64,000 nt of DNA from Cyclobacterium roseum. GTDB lineage: Bacteria > Bacteroidota > Bacteroidia > Cytophagales > Cyclobacteriaceae. The notes under the pieces were generated by a model. It saw only the letters and a list, made by a program, of their open reading frames with translations, was not told the origin of the DNA and did no database searches. Every line of letters begins with the position of its first letter. The first letter of the stretch is position 1. Below, in pieces: positions 55,550 to 64,000 of this stretch. Location: contig NZ_WNKF01000004.1 of NCBI RefSeq assembly GCF_010119225.1, positions 186,001-250,000 of the forward strand. The letters are read 5' to 3'. A program made the translations under genes and the position numbers.

Positions 55550-56386
55550 ATGAGGAGAGCCTTACTATTCGGGAGTTTTTTAATAGGGATAGTCTTGTTG
55601 GAGTCCTGTGTACCCCAGAAGAAATACCGTGAAGTGAATATAAGGAATGCAGAGATGATGCGTTCTTTAAGAAATACAGAGGATGTTTTAGACAGTACGC
55701 GTCAGGAACTCGTCAGTCTTCAAGAAATGAACGAAGACCTTCAGGAGCGATTGGATGCCCTGGAGCAGGAAAAGTCCGAGTTGGCAGACAGGCTGGATAG
55801 GGCCATGTCCACATCCTCTTCCGTTCGCCAGGAACTTAACGAAAAGGAACAACGGCTCTCGGAGCAGCAACAACGGCTGGATTTGCTTCAAAACCTGCTG
55901 GACGAACAGCGGGCAGTTATGGAGCGTTTGAAAACAACCATTGATAAAGCTCTGGTGCAATACCGTTCCGATGAACTCCAGGTAAACGAGCAGGATGGTA
56001 AGTTGTACGTATCTTTGCAAGATAAACTTTTGTTTTCTTCGGGGAGCGCTACGGTGAACCGGGAAGGCAGAGAAGCGTTGGGAAAACTGGCAGTGGTTCT
56101 GAACAATAGTCCGGAAATACAAATCATGGTCGAAGGCCACACGGATGATGTTCCTATCCGGGGTAGTTTTGAAGACAACTGGGAGTTGAGTACGGGTAGG
56201 GCCACGGCAATCGTTCGGATATTGACGGAAACCTACGACGTGGCACCGGAAAGGGTTATTGCAGCGGGTCGGAGTTTTTACGAACCGAAAGCTCCCAATG
56301 ATTCGCCGGAAGGAAGGGCCAAAAACAGAAGGACCGAAATCATCCTCACGCCTCAGTTGAATGAATTGTTCCAGTTGTTGAGGTAA
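55550..56386 (+). CDS. OmpA-family peptidoglycan-binding lipoprotein with coiled coil
   Basis: A 278-residue lipoprotein (lipobox VLLESC, Cys20). Residues about 30-150 form a coiled coil rich in Leu/Glu/Gln heptads (EKSELADRLDRAMS, QRLSEQQQRLDLLQ), followed by an OmpA C-terminal domain with VEGHTDDVPIRG, NWELSTGRA and the peptidoglycan-contact motif GRAKNRRTEI. It is expected to tether the outer membrane to the cell wall. It is monocistronic or co-transcribed with the pseudouridine synthase (12-base gap). Confidence 0.92.
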   Translation: MRRALLFGSFLIGIVLLESCVPQKKYREVNIRNAEMMRSLRNTEDVLDSTRQELVSLQEMNEDLQERLDALEQEKSELADRLDRAMSTSSSVRQELNEKEQRLSEQQQRLDLLQNLLDEQRAVMERLKTTIDKALVQYRSDELQVNEQDGKLYVSLQDKLLFSSGSATVNREGREALGKLAVVLNNSPEIQIMVEGHTDDVPIRGSFEDNWELSTGRATAIVRILTETYDVAPERVIAAGRSFYEPKAPNDSPEGRAKNRRTEIILTPQLNELFQLLR

Positions 56387-56398
56387 AGAACCGGTTTT

Positions 56399-57055
56399 AT
56401 GGATTACAGGTATTTCGTTGTATACAAACCCTACGGCATGTTAAGCCAATTTAGCGGAGAAGAAGATACCCTGGCAGCACTGGGTGATTTCCCTTCCGAT
56501 GTTTATCCCGTAGGCAGGTTGGATAAGGACAGTGAGGGGCTGCTTCTACTGACAAATGACAATAAGCTAAATCACTTGCTGCTGGACCCACTTCATGGAC
56601 ATGAGCGGACGTACTGGGTGCAGGTAGAGGGGGACATTTCAGAGGAAGCACTGCGGCAATTGCGGCAGGGGATAAGCATCACCATTAAAGGAAAGCCCCA
56701 CCAAACATCAAGGGCCAGTGTCAATTCCCATCCCGATGCGGAATCCGAGTTACCGGCACGTGTTCCTCCCATTCGGTACCGAAAGAATGTACCCGATTCC
56801 TGGATAGCGCTATCGTTAAAAGAGGGCAAAAACCGACAGGTTCGTAGGATGACTGCGGCGGTTGGTTTTCCTACCTTGCGCCTGGTAAGGTGGGCCATCG
56901 AATCATTAACGATACAGGGCTTCCAGCCTGGGGAAGTGCGGTCTCTGGAGCAAGAAGAAATATACGAATTTTTGAAGATTCCGTTATTGATTAATGGTGC
57001 TTCTCAGGGAAAAAAGCCCAAATTTCACCCGGAAAGAAATAAGAGAAGATTCTGA
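56399..57055 (+). CDS. Pseudouridine synthase, RluE/RsuA-type
   Basis: A 218-residue RsuA-family rRNA pseudouridine synthase without the S4 domain, as in RluE. Core motif VYPVGRLDKDSEGLLLLTND carries the catalytic Asp (in RLDKDS), and KEGKNRQVRRMTAAVGFPTLRLVR is the second hallmark. It probably modifies 23S rRNA, but the target uridine is not known. It starts 12 bases after the OmpA-like gene. Confidence 0.92.
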   Translation: MDYRYFVVYKPYGMLSQFSGEEDTLAALGDFPSDVYPVGRLDKDSEGLLLLTNDNKLNHLLLDPLHGHERTYWVQVEGDISEEALRQLRQGISITIKGKPHQTSRASVNSHPDAESELPARVPPIRYRKNVPDSWIALSLKEGKNRQVRRMTAAVGFPTLRLVRWAIESLTIQGFQPGEVRSLEQEEIYEFLKIPLLINGASQGKKPKFHPERNKRRF

Positions 57056-57142
57056 ATTGGGATAAACCATGAAATATTCTAATTTAGGCTTCTATTTTGA
57101 GGCGATGCCTTAGTTATTTTATTGAAATCTGAATCAAACAAC

Positions 57143-58114
57143 ATGCATCAGGAGAAGATACAAGAAGTCATCCAGGAAGTAAAAAAGATCGTAGTCGGCC
57201 AGGATAAAATGGTAAACCGGCTTTTGATCGGCCTATTCACCAACGGTCATATTCTTTTGGAAGGGGTTCCCGGATTGGCGAAGACCCTGACGGTAAACAC
57301 TTTGTCCCAGGTGCTTCATCTGGATTTCAAACGGATTCAATTTACACCCGATCTTTTGCCGTCGGATTTGGTGGGGACCATGATCTACAACCAATTGAAC
57401 GCGAGTTTTGAGGTTAAGAAAGGACCTATTTTTTCCAATATCATTCTGGCAGATGAGGTCAACCGCTCTCCAGCCAAAGTCCAATCGGCCTTGTTGGAGG
57501 CCATGCAGGAAAAGCAAGTGACCATTGGGGAAACGACGTTTACCCTGGACAGGCCATTTCTGGTTTTGGCGACGCAAAACCCCGTGGATCAGGAGGGAAC
57601 CTATCCGCTACCGGAAGCGCAGGTAGACCGGTTTATGATGAAGGTCAATATTGATTACCCTTCCAAGTCGGATGAGTTAGAGGTAATGCGCCGGATGACG
57701 AACGCCCATTTTTCCTCGGAGGTAAACCCCATTTTGGATAAGGAGAATATCTTTGCCATTCGGAATGCCATCAATGAGGTACAAATAGCCGAGGCCTTGG
57801 AAAATTACATTATCGAATTGGTGTTTTCCACTCGTTTTCCTGAAAAATACGGCATGCAGGAGGAAGCTAAATACATTCAGTTTGGCGCTTCTCCCCGTGC
57901 ATCCATTAATTTGAACTTAGCGGCAAAAGCGACCGCCTTTATGGAGGGGCGGGACTACGTATTGCCAGAGGATATCAAAGCGATTGCCGAGGATGTTTTG
58001 AACCACCGGATCATTTTAAATTATGAAGCCGAAGCCGATAACGTGAGTACCCGGGATTTGATTCATAAAATCCTCGATAAAATCCCCCTGAACAAAGTAG
58101 CCGGTGTCCGTTAA
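57143..58114 (+). CDS. MoxR family AAA+ ATPase
   Basis: A 323-residue AAA+ ATPase of the MoxR group (start at ATG 57143; the longer frame from TTG 57122 adds 7 residues). Walker A is unusual but family-typical: LLEGVPGLAKTLTVN; Walker B is ILADEVNRSPAKVQSALLEAM; sensor 1 is LVLATQNPVDQEG. MoxR ATPases usually work with DUF58 and von Willebrand-factor proteins encoded next to them to load metals or mature protein complexes, but here the next gene is a histidine kinase and no DUF58 gene is present. Confidence 0.94.
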   Translation: MHQEKIQEVIQEVKKIVVGQDKMVNRLLIGLFTNGHILLEGVPGLAKTLTVNTLSQVLHLDFKRIQFTPDLLPSDLVGTMIYNQLNASFEVKKGPIFSNIILADEVNRSPAKVQSALLEAMQEKQVTIGETTFTLDRPFLVLATQNPVDQEGTYPLPEAQVDRFMMKVNIDYPSKSDELEVMRRMTNAHFSSEVNPILDKENIFAIRNAINEVQIAEALENYIIELVFSTRFPEKYGMQEEAKYIQFGASPRASINLNLAAKATAFMEGRDYVLPEDIKAIAEDVLNHRIILNYEAEADNVSTRDLIHKILDKIPLNKVAGVR

Positions 58115-58146
58115 GTAGCGGTTCGCTGTGCAGAGAAGGGCAATGA

Positions 58147-59196
58147 ATGGATAAATACAAATTATATTGGCTATTACAATTATTTGGTTGGCTCTGTTTT
58201 GCCCTTGTCAATTTATTTTTTGTTTCGATGGTCAGAGGGATCACACCGATTCAGATAGGGGCTTACTTTTCCCTGGCTATTTTTTACTTTCTTTCAACAC
58301 ATTTTTTCAGGTTTCTGATTAAGAATAAGAGCTGGCTGGAATTTGAGCTGACCAAATTGATCAGCCATGTATTGATTGCGGTATTGATTCTCAGTTTCTT
58401 GAACACCTTTGCTCAAATTATCATCAATTGGGTTTTTGGGACGCTGCATCTCCGGGAGGATTTCCGTCCACTGGTACTTTTGGCCAATCTTTTTACCAGT
58501 TTTCTGTTTTATTCGCTTTGGTCTTTGCTTTATTTTCTCTTTTATTTTTTGGATAATTATAATTCCAGCCTGAAATACCAGGCAAGAATTAATGAAATTA
58601 AACTGATTCATTTACGAAACCAGCTAAATCCGCATTTCATTTTCAATGCCCTGAATAGTGTGCGGGCGCTGGTAGACGAAAACCCCACCAACGCCAAAAC
58701 GGCCATTACGCAGCTTTCCAACATTTTGCGGTATTCCCTGGTGATGGACAAACATAAAACCATTCCGCTTTCGGAAGAGATGAATACGGTAAAAGACTAT
58801 TTGAATCTGGAGTCCATTCGATTTGAAGAGCGCCTAAAAGTCCTGTATGATGTAGAACCCAAGGCCTATGAATACAAAATCCCGCCGATGATGTTACAAA
58901 CGATCGTTGAAAACGGCATCAAACATGGGGTATCTAATTTGATGAAAGGCGGAATAATAGAAATCAAATGCACCATTGGACTGTTAGATGATTTGTATAT
59001 TTGGGTTAGAAACAGCGGTCACCTCAAGGCGGATAAATCTCCCCGGAAAAAAGGGGAAGGACATGGCATCGCTAACACGGTACAACGGCTAAAACTAATA
59101 TACGGGAACCGTGCTTCTTTTAAAATTTTCAATTATGGAAATGAATTCGTGGTTACAGAAATAAAAATACCAAAACAAAACCTTAATTTAGGATAA
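58147..59196 (+). CDS. LytS/YehU-type membrane histidine kinase
   Basis: A 349-residue sensor kinase with four N-terminal transmembrane helices (1-135), a short coil and a His_kinase domain. The phospho-accepting His is His163 in NQLNPHFIFNALNSVRAL, the N box is VENGIKHG and the G box is GEGHGIANTVQRL. It has no separate sensor domain, so it likely senses through the membrane. It is cotranscribed with the LytTR regulator 13 bases downstream, its cognate partner. Confidence 0.93.
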   Translation: MDKYKLYWLLQLFGWLCFALVNLFFVSMVRGITPIQIGAYFSLAIFYFLSTHFFRFLIKNKSWLEFELTKLISHVLIAVLILSFLNTFAQIIINWVFGTLHLREDFRPLVLLANLFTSFLFYSLWSLLYFLFYFLDNYNSSLKYQARINEIKLIHLRNQLNPHFIFNALNSVRALVDENPTNAKTAITQLSNILRYSLVMDKHKTIPLSEEMNTVKDYLNLESIRFEERLKVLYDVEPKAYEYKIPPMMLQTIVENGIKHGVSNLMKGGIIEIKCTIGLLDDLYIWVRNSGHLKADKSPRKKGEGHGIANTVQRLKLIYGNRASFKIFNYGNEFVVTEIKIPKQNLNLG

Positions 59197-59209
59197 AATT
59201 AAAAAAGAT

Positions 59210-59947
59210 ATGCGTGTATTAGTAGTAGATGATGAAAGATTGGCAAGGAAGGAGCTCATCAACCTATTGAATCAAAATGACAATGTGGAAGTCTTGGGTG
59301 AGGCCAACAATGTAGACGACGCCCGGGAAAAAATAGAGGAATTGAATCCAGAGGTCCTCTTTTTGGATATACAGATGCCGGAAAAAACCGGTTTTGATTT
59401 GCTGGAGGAATTGGATCATGTACCGCTTGTGGTATTCATTACCGCCTATGATGAGTTTGCCTTGCAGGCTTTTCAGGTAAATGCGCTGGATTATTTATTG
59501 AAACCCATCGAGCCGGAACGCCTTACCGATACCCTTAAAAAGCTGGAGAAAAAATTGGAGGAGATGAAGAAGGAAGAAGATGATGCTGCTTCCAAAAGTC
59601 CCAAAAGCCAACTTTCCCTTACGGATCAGGTCTTTGTGAAGGATGGTGACAAGTGTTGGTTTGTGAAGCTTGCCAATGTACGCCTATTTGAATCGGACGG
59701 GAACTACATTAAGGTGTATTTCGAGAATAACAAGCCCATGATTCATAAATCGCTCAATGCATTGGACGAGCGCCTGGATGAAAAGTCCTTTTTTCGGGCC
59801 AGCCGAAAACACATCATTAATTTGAGTTGGGTAGAATCCATTGAACCCTGGTTTAATGGAGGGTTGGTGGTAACCTTAAAGGGGGGAGAGCGAATTGAAG
59901 TGAGTCGGCGACAGGCTGCCCGTTTCAAAGATTTGATGAGCCTTTAG
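59210..59947 (+). CDS. LytTR-type response regulator
   Basis: A 245-residue transcription factor with an N-terminal receiver (phospho-Asp53 in FLDIQMPEKTGFD; Lys in YLLKPI) and a C-terminal LytTR DNA-binding domain (VFVKDGDKCWFVKLANVRLF, FFRASRKHIINLSWVE, IEVSRRQAARFKDL). A lysine-rich linker (about 108-130) joins them. It is the partner of the LytS-type kinase encoded just upstream. Targets are unknown. Confidence 0.94.
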   Translation: MRVLVVDDERLARKELINLLNQNDNVEVLGEANNVDDAREKIEELNPEVLFLDIQMPEKTGFDLLEELDHVPLVVFITAYDEFALQAFQVNALDYLLKPIEPERLTDTLKKLEKKLEEMKKEEDDAASKSPKSQLSLTDQVFVKDGDKCWFVKLANVRLFESDGNYIKVYFENNKPMIHKSLNALDERLDEKSFFRASRKHIINLSWVESIEPWFNGGLVVTLKGGERIEVSRRQAARFKDLMSL

Positions 59948-60073
59948 TAATAATGGCATGGGTTCTTCAGGTGGATTGGCATTTAATAGGGGGATCTGTG
60001 CATTAATTTGTATTTTAATTTGTAAATTGGTCAAAACAGCTTTTATTTTAATTTTTCCCTTAAATTTAAGATC

Positions 60074-60829
60074 ATGAAAGAAGAAAGGATACTGATTGTT
60101 GAAGACGATGTAAATATTTCTGAAAACATCGAAGAAATTTTGCAGCTTTTGGGTTATGGTAATATTGACATTGCGAATTCAGCCAACCAGGCGATTAAAG
60201 TGGTTAAGAAATACCGCCCGGACATGGTCTTCATGGATATCAAACTTAAGGGTGATAAGGACGGGATCGAACTGGGGGAGATTATTCAGCAAATGGTGGA
60301 TGCTCCCATTGTCTACGTCACCTCTTACAGCGATCCAGCTATCATCGAACGGGCGAAAAGAACCCATCCGGCTGGTTTCATCGTAAAGCCTTTCAACAGC
60401 AACGATATCCATGCCATGGTGGAAATCGTCCTATACAACCAGCGAACCAGGCCGGCACTTTCCGAGGGTGTTAGCACTAAGATCGTCGAGAGCCCTTACC
60501 TGGTAGTAGATGCCGTTTATATAAAGGCCGACAACAGTTTTGAACGCGTGGATTACTCGGATATTTATTACGTGGAAGCTAACGGAAACATGGTGACGAT
60601 TTTCACAAAGAACCGTAATTTCACCATCCGTAAGTCAATGAAGGACATGGAAGAGAAGCTGCCTTCCAACCTGTTTCTTCGGGTACAGAAGTCCTATATC
60701 GTCCAATTGGGCCAAATTGAAAGCTTTAATACCAAAGAGATCAACCTAAAGACAGGCGATGTGGTACAGGTGGGCAGGCAATATTACAATAGCTTCCTGG
60801 CCAAGTTGAATACCATCACAGAAAGTTAA
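60074..60829 (+). CDS. Orphan LytTR response regulator
   Basis: A 251-residue regulator: receiver domain (Asp55 in MVFMDIKLKGDKDGIE; KPFNSNDIHAM) and LytTR domain (VYIKADNSFERVDYSDIYYV, FLRVQKSYIVQLGQIE, VQVGRQYYNSFLAKL). It does not have an adjacent kinase and is not a close copy of the regulator at 59210. The gap of 126 bases suggests its own promoter. It ends 2 bases before the convergent PhoH gene stop. Confidence 0.92.
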   Translation: MKEERILIVEDDVNISENIEEILQLLGYGNIDIANSANQAIKVVKKYRPDMVFMDIKLKGDKDGIELGEIIQQMVDAPIVYVTSYSDPAIIERAKRTHPAGFIVKPFNSNDIHAMVEIVLYNQRTRPALSEGVSTKIVESPYLVVDAVYIKADNSFERVDYSDIYYVEANGNMVTIFTKNRNFTIRKSMKDMEEKLPSNLFLRVQKSYIVQLGQIESFNTKEINLKTGDVVQVGRQYYNSFLAKLNTITES

Positions 60830-60831
60830 TG

Positions 60832-62193
60832 TTATAGCAACTCGTTAGCTAAATTGGCGAGTTCGGAACGTTCCCCCTTTTCCAATTTGACATGGGCATA
60901 AAGGGGGTGCGTCCTTACCCGGTCGATTAGATAGGAAAGACCGTTGCTCTGACTGTCTAGATAAGGAGTGTCAATCTGGAAAACATCCCCTGTAAAGATG
61001 ATTTTTGTGTTCTCTCCTGCCCTGCTTATAATGGTTTTTACTTCGTGTGGGGTGAGATTCTGTGCCTCGTCCACTATAAAAAAGATGTTCGAAAGGGAGC
61101 GGCCCCGGATGTAAGCAAGCGGCTGGATTACCAGTTTTTCCTGGTTTACCATGTCCGAAATTCGCTGATACTCCTTGTCATGTTCCTTGTATTGGTTTTG
61201 GATAAATTTCAAATTGTCCCAAAGTGGTTCCATGTAAGGATTCAATTTGGATTTAATGTCTCCGGGCAAATAACCGATGTCTTTATTACTTAAAGGGACG
61301 ATGGGGCGGGCAAGAAAAATCTGCTTAAAATTACTGCGTTGCTCCAATGCCCCTGCCAGGGCTAATAAGGTTTTTCCCGTTCCGGCCACTCCCTGAATGC
61401 TAACCAATTTGATTTTCGGGTCCATGATGGCGTGTAGTGCAAACGCCTGTTCTGCATTTTTGGGACTGATATTGTAGGCCTTGGATTTGGATATTTTTTC
61501 GAAGGATTTTTCTGAAGCATGATAAAAAGCCAGTATAGAAGCGTTGGGTGTGGCCCCTTTCAATATATAATAGGTATTATTGGCAGGTAGCGATTTTTGT
61601 CTTTTTCCGAAAACCTGCTCCGCATCCAGGTTGCTTTTTTCGTAAAGCGTATTGATGATTTCCTGGCTCACATTTTCAATTATCTCCTTGCCCGTGTTTT
61701 CAATTTCAGTGATGTTTTTGATTTTTCCGGTTTCGTAATCCTCTGCCGGAATATCCAGGGATTTGGCTTTGAGACGGAGGTTGATGTCCTTACTGACCAA
61801 TATGACCTTGCGTTTTTTTTCCGTTTGCCTCAGACTTAAGGCCGCATTCAGAATCTTATGATCGTTTTTTTCTTCGCCGAAAATCTCATTGGCATTCAGA
61901 GCGTTTTCCGGATTCATCATCACTTTAAAAGCACCCTTGCTTTTTCCGTTTAGCGGAGTCCAGTGCTGGATCATCTGATCCTTTGCCAGCCGGTCCAAGA
62001 GGCGAATGAATTCCCTTGCTTCAAAATTTTTGGTATCGTTGCCCTTTTTGAATTGATCGAGTTCTTCCAATACCGTGATCGGAATCACGACATCATGCTC
62101 GGCAAAATTCATAATGGAGTAATGATCATACAAAATGACAGAAGTGTCTAAAACAAAAATCTTTCTGTCCTGTGTCGTTGCTTTCTTCACCAT
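60832..62193 (-). CDS. PhoH family protein: PIN nuclease domain plus PhoH ATPase
   Basis: A 453-residue PhoH2-type fusion. The N-terminal PIN domain (about 10-160) has the acidic triad start FVLDTSVILYDH and VILVSKDINLRLKA. The C-terminal PhoH ATPase (about 240-450) has Walker A QGVAGTGKTLLALAGA and Walker B IFFIVDEAQNLTPHE, then KIIFTGDVFQIDTPY. PhoH2 proteins unwind and cleave RNA. It is monocistronic, with its stop 2 bases from the convergent LytTR regulator. Confidence 0.94.
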   Translation of the reverse strand: MVKKATTQDRKIFVLDTSVILYDHYSIMNFAEHDVVIPITVLEELDQFKKGNDTKNFEAREFIRLLDRLAKDQMIQHWTPLNGKSKGAFKVMMNPENALNANEIFGEEKNDHKILNAALSLRQTEKKRKVILVSKDINLRLKAKSLDIPAEDYETGKIKNITEIENTGKEIIENVSQEIINTLYEKSNLDAEQVFGKRQKSLPANNTYYILKGATPNASILAFYHASEKSFEKISKSKAYNISPKNAEQAFALHAIMDPKIKLVSIQGVAGTGKTLLALAGALEQRSNFKQIFLARPIVPLSNKDIGYLPGDIKSKLNPYMEPLWDNLKFIQNQYKEHDKEYQRISDMVNQEKLVIQPLAYIRGRSLSNIFFIVDEAQNLTPHEVKTIISRAGENTKIIFTGDVFQIDTPYLDSQSNGLSYLIDRVRTHPLYAHVKLEKGERSELANLANELL

Positions 62194-62384
62194 AAAAACA
62201 AAATTGGAGTGGAATGACGATTAATAATACTTATTTTAAACGACAAACGTCAATGAAATCACTTAAAAAAACGGTTAATCATGGAATGTATTTTTGCCAA
62301 CAAGGATTAACCCACTAAGCGACTGGCATTTACGAATAACCGTGAATCCAGTCCCAGCGAATGAGTGATTGGCTTGCACCTGTT

Positions 62385-63131
62385 TCATTCTTTCGCATTC
62401 CAGATTTCCCAGGCGGCTTCTGCCTGTAGGTGGAGCATTTCCATGCCGTTTTTGGTTTTTGCCCCCCTGCCAGCGGCTTCCTTCATCAGACTGGTTTCCG
62501 CTGGGTTATAGACCAGGTCATAAACCCAATGGTTTTTACCGAGCTGTTTAAGGGGAATAGGGGGCCTTTCGCTGGTATTGGGGTAGGTGCCCAGTGGAGT
62601 GGTATTGATGATCAGGGGATGATCCGCCAGGATGCCTGCCGCTAATTCCTTGTAAGATAAGATGGATTTGGAATCCGGATGCGAAGCCCTGGAAACTTTT
62701 AGAAAAGCAATATTAAGGTCATTAAGGGCTTGTGCTACGGCGTTGGACGCACCACCGGTGCCAAGGACCAGGGCAGCAGGCCGTTCTTTCCCCAGCCAGT
62801 TTTCCAGAGAGGTTCGGAAACCGATGTAATCGGTATTGAATCCTACCAATTCGTCGGGGCTAACTTTGATACAATTAACGGCTCCGATTGCCCGGCAGGC
62901 TGGCTCCAGCCGGTCCAGGAAAGCGATGACTTGTTGCTTATAGGGAATGGTTACATTCAGGCCAATGAGATCTGGTACCTTAGCCAGCAAAGCAGGAAAG
63001 GCCTGAATAGTCGGTAGCTCATACAGCTCGTATTGACATCCCTTTAAGCCTTCTTTTTGAAATTTTTCGGAGAAATATTTTTTGGAGAAGGAATGCGTCA
63101 GTGGAAATCCGATGAGTCCGTATTTTTTCAT
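62385..63131 (-). CDS. aroE: Shikimate dehydrogenase
   Basis: A 248-residue NADPH-dependent enzyme of the shikimate pathway. Substrate-binding residues are visible in GFPLTHSFSKKYFSEKF, NVTIPYKQQVIAFLD (catalytic Lys) and FNTDYIGFRTSLE (Asp); the Rossmann loop is VLGTGGASNAVAQAL. The length is slightly short but typical of Bacteroidota. Its start overlaps the DUF368 gene stop (ATGA), so the two are co-translated on the minus strand. Confidence 0.95.
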   Translation of the reverse strand: MKKYGLIGFPLTHSFSKKYFSEKFQKEGLKGCQYELYELPTIQAFPALLAKVPDLIGLNVTIPYKQQVIAFLDRLEPACRAIGAVNCIKVSPDELVGFNTDYIGFRTSLENWLGKERPAALVLGTGGASNAVAQALNDLNIAFLKVSRASHPDSKSILSYKELAAGILADHPLIINTTPLGTYPNTSERPPIPLKQLGKNHWVYDLVYNPAETSLMKEAAGRGAKTKNGMEMLHLQAEAAWEIWNAKE

Positions 63132-64000
63132 TCTCTGCTAAAATTATGTGCTAATCGTTCAAGTCCTACCACGAGCAGTACCCCAAATAGAAATGCAAAA
63201 ATAGCAAGGAGAAAACCGGGGTCTTCCCCTGTTTCTACCAGATAGACGTGGGGAAGGATATTTTCCGTTAGTAGCGGTTTTTGCATGCCAGAACTGGAAA
63301 TGCGGTAGCTTAACACTTTTTTCCAGGGCCAAATTTTATTGATGGAGCCAACCATAAATCCTGAAAGCAGGGATAAGGTAAGCGCATGGAAATTTTTCAG
63401 AAACCAGGAAATAACCCTGCTAAAGAGGAGTAATCCACTGACACAGCCCAGTGCAAATACCCCCAGGACCAGCAGGTTTTTGTCATTGACTGCCGTGAGG
63501 ATGTACTCATATTTGCCCAAGATGAGTAGCAGGAAGCTGCCGGAAATTCCCGGTAAAATCATGGCACAAATGGCGATGGCTCCCGAAATAAATGTAAACC
63601 AAAGCGTGTTCGGTGAGGTGATTAAGGGCAATTCGGTGATAAAATAGGCCAGGACTGCTCCCAGCGGAAACATCAGAATAGCTATGAGGTTCCACCGTTT
63701 GATTTCCCTCAGGATTACGATGGCACTGATCAGGATCAATCCGCAGAAAAAGGACCAAAGTGGAATGGGAAAATGATCAATAAAAAAGGTAATGATCTTG
63801 GAGAAGGCAAAAATACTGGTCATAATGCCCAGAAAAAGCACCAATAGAAATCCTCCGTTAACGTGTTTCCAAAATTCAGCTATTTTTAAACGGGTTACCA
63901 GATGTAGGGCCTGCAGATCAAAGGAATTAATGCTTTCCAATAATTCCTCATAAATCTTGGTAACCAAAGCGATGGATCCTCCCGACACACCGGGTACTAT
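63128..64000 (-). CDS. DUF368 membrane protein, 5' end beyond window
   Basis: An integral membrane protein of the DUF368 family with about 8 transmembrane helices in the visible part. The frame remains open to the window edge: the codons before the apparent GTG at 63988 read IVPG, completing the family N-terminal motif 'VPGVSGG[ST]IAL', so the true start lies outside. A second copy of the motif, ILPGISGSFLLLILGKYEYI, is seen near the middle. The function is unestablished; relatives have been linked to polyprenyl-phosphate lipid handling. It overlaps aroE by 4 bases. Confidence 0.9.
   Translation of the reverse strand: MVPGVSGGSIALVTKIYEELLESINSFDLQALHLVTRLKIAEFWKHVNGGFLLVLFLGIMTSIFAFSKIITFFIDHFPIPLWSFFCGLILISAIVILREIKRWNLIAILMFPLGAVLAYFITELPLITSPNTLWFTFISGAIAICAMILPGISGSFLLLILGKYEYILTAVNDKNLLVLGVFALGCVSGLLLFSRVISWFLKNFHALTLSLLSGFMVGSINKIWPWKKVLSYRISSSGMQKPLLTENILPHVYLVETGEDPGFLLAIFAFLFGVLLVVGLERLAHNFSRE

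Overview
The window looks like a chromosomal segment of a member of the Bacteroidota, most likely order Cytophagales and perhaps family Cyclobacteriaceae (family-level placement is inference). The evidence is a SusC/SusD pair, a DUF4199 protein, LytS/LytTR signalling, the virtual absence of Shine-Dalgarno sequences, -33/-7 promoters of the TTTG...TAnnTTTG type, and many twin-arginine or lipoprotein sugar-catabolic enzymes of the Bacteroidota/Planctomycetes kind. No rRNA, tRNA, CRISPR array, prophage or intact insertion sequence was seen. The right edge cuts a DUF368 gene.

Layout. 0.2-6.3 kb: a flavin-type stress protein, a Planctomycetes-type cytochrome (PSD1) plus DUF1501 pair, and a convergent Dps. 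6.5-15.7 kb: mainly minus-strand genes: two paralogous barrel-like proteins, DUF2254, DUF4199, a VOC protein, a Crp-type regulator, a CNNM/CBS protein, a quinone-oxidoreductase-like enzyme, a D-threonine-aldolase-like enzyme (plus strand) and a Na+/H+ antiporter. 15.9-25.9 kb: an accessory carbohydrate region with an uncharacterised glycosidase-like secreted protein, then a divergent locus: GMC oxidoreductase, its Tat-exported small subunit and an MFS permease on the minus strand; Gfo/Idh/MocA dehydrogenase, TIM-barrel isomerase, lipoprotein cytochrome c and DUF1080 hydrolase on the plus strand. 25.9-26.8 kb: two copies of a terminal-inverted-repeat element flanking a frameshifted DUF559 nuclease gene. 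26.9-34.6 kb: monomeric isocitrate dehydrogenase, a CAP-domain protein, a 1-kb gene-free stretch, a second TIM-barrel isomerase and a PVC-type heme dehydrogenase.

34.6-39.4 kb is a compact minus-strand run of conserved genes (cdd, esterase, waaA, rsgA, a phosphoribosyltransferase, panB). 39.7-48.8 kb is a second accessory carbohydrate region: SusC/SusD, a decayed AbiEii toxin gene, and an operon of an FGE-fold protein, a Tat-exported Gfo/Idh dehydrogenase and a third TIM-barrel isomerase. 48.8-64 kb holds YcxB, Fur, an SSS transporter divergent from a NahK-like sugar kinase, recG, an OmpA lipoprotein, an RluE-like pseudouridine synthase, a MoxR ATPase, a LytS/LytTR pair plus an orphan LytTR regulator, PhoH, aroE and DUF368.

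Working together: the strongest biological story is periplasmic or envelope-located oxidative sugar catabolism. An FAD enzyme with a predicted iron-sulfur motif would oxidise a sugar, a c-type cytochrome would collect electrons, DUF1080 (the 3-keto-disaccharide hydrolase family) would cleave the oxidised glycoside, and Gfo/Idh plus TIM-barrel enzymes would process the product. Similar enzyme sets recur at three places in the window. The most unusual sequence-level findings are the repeat-flanked, frameshifted DUF559 gene, the AbiEii remnant and two families of short interspersed repeats.
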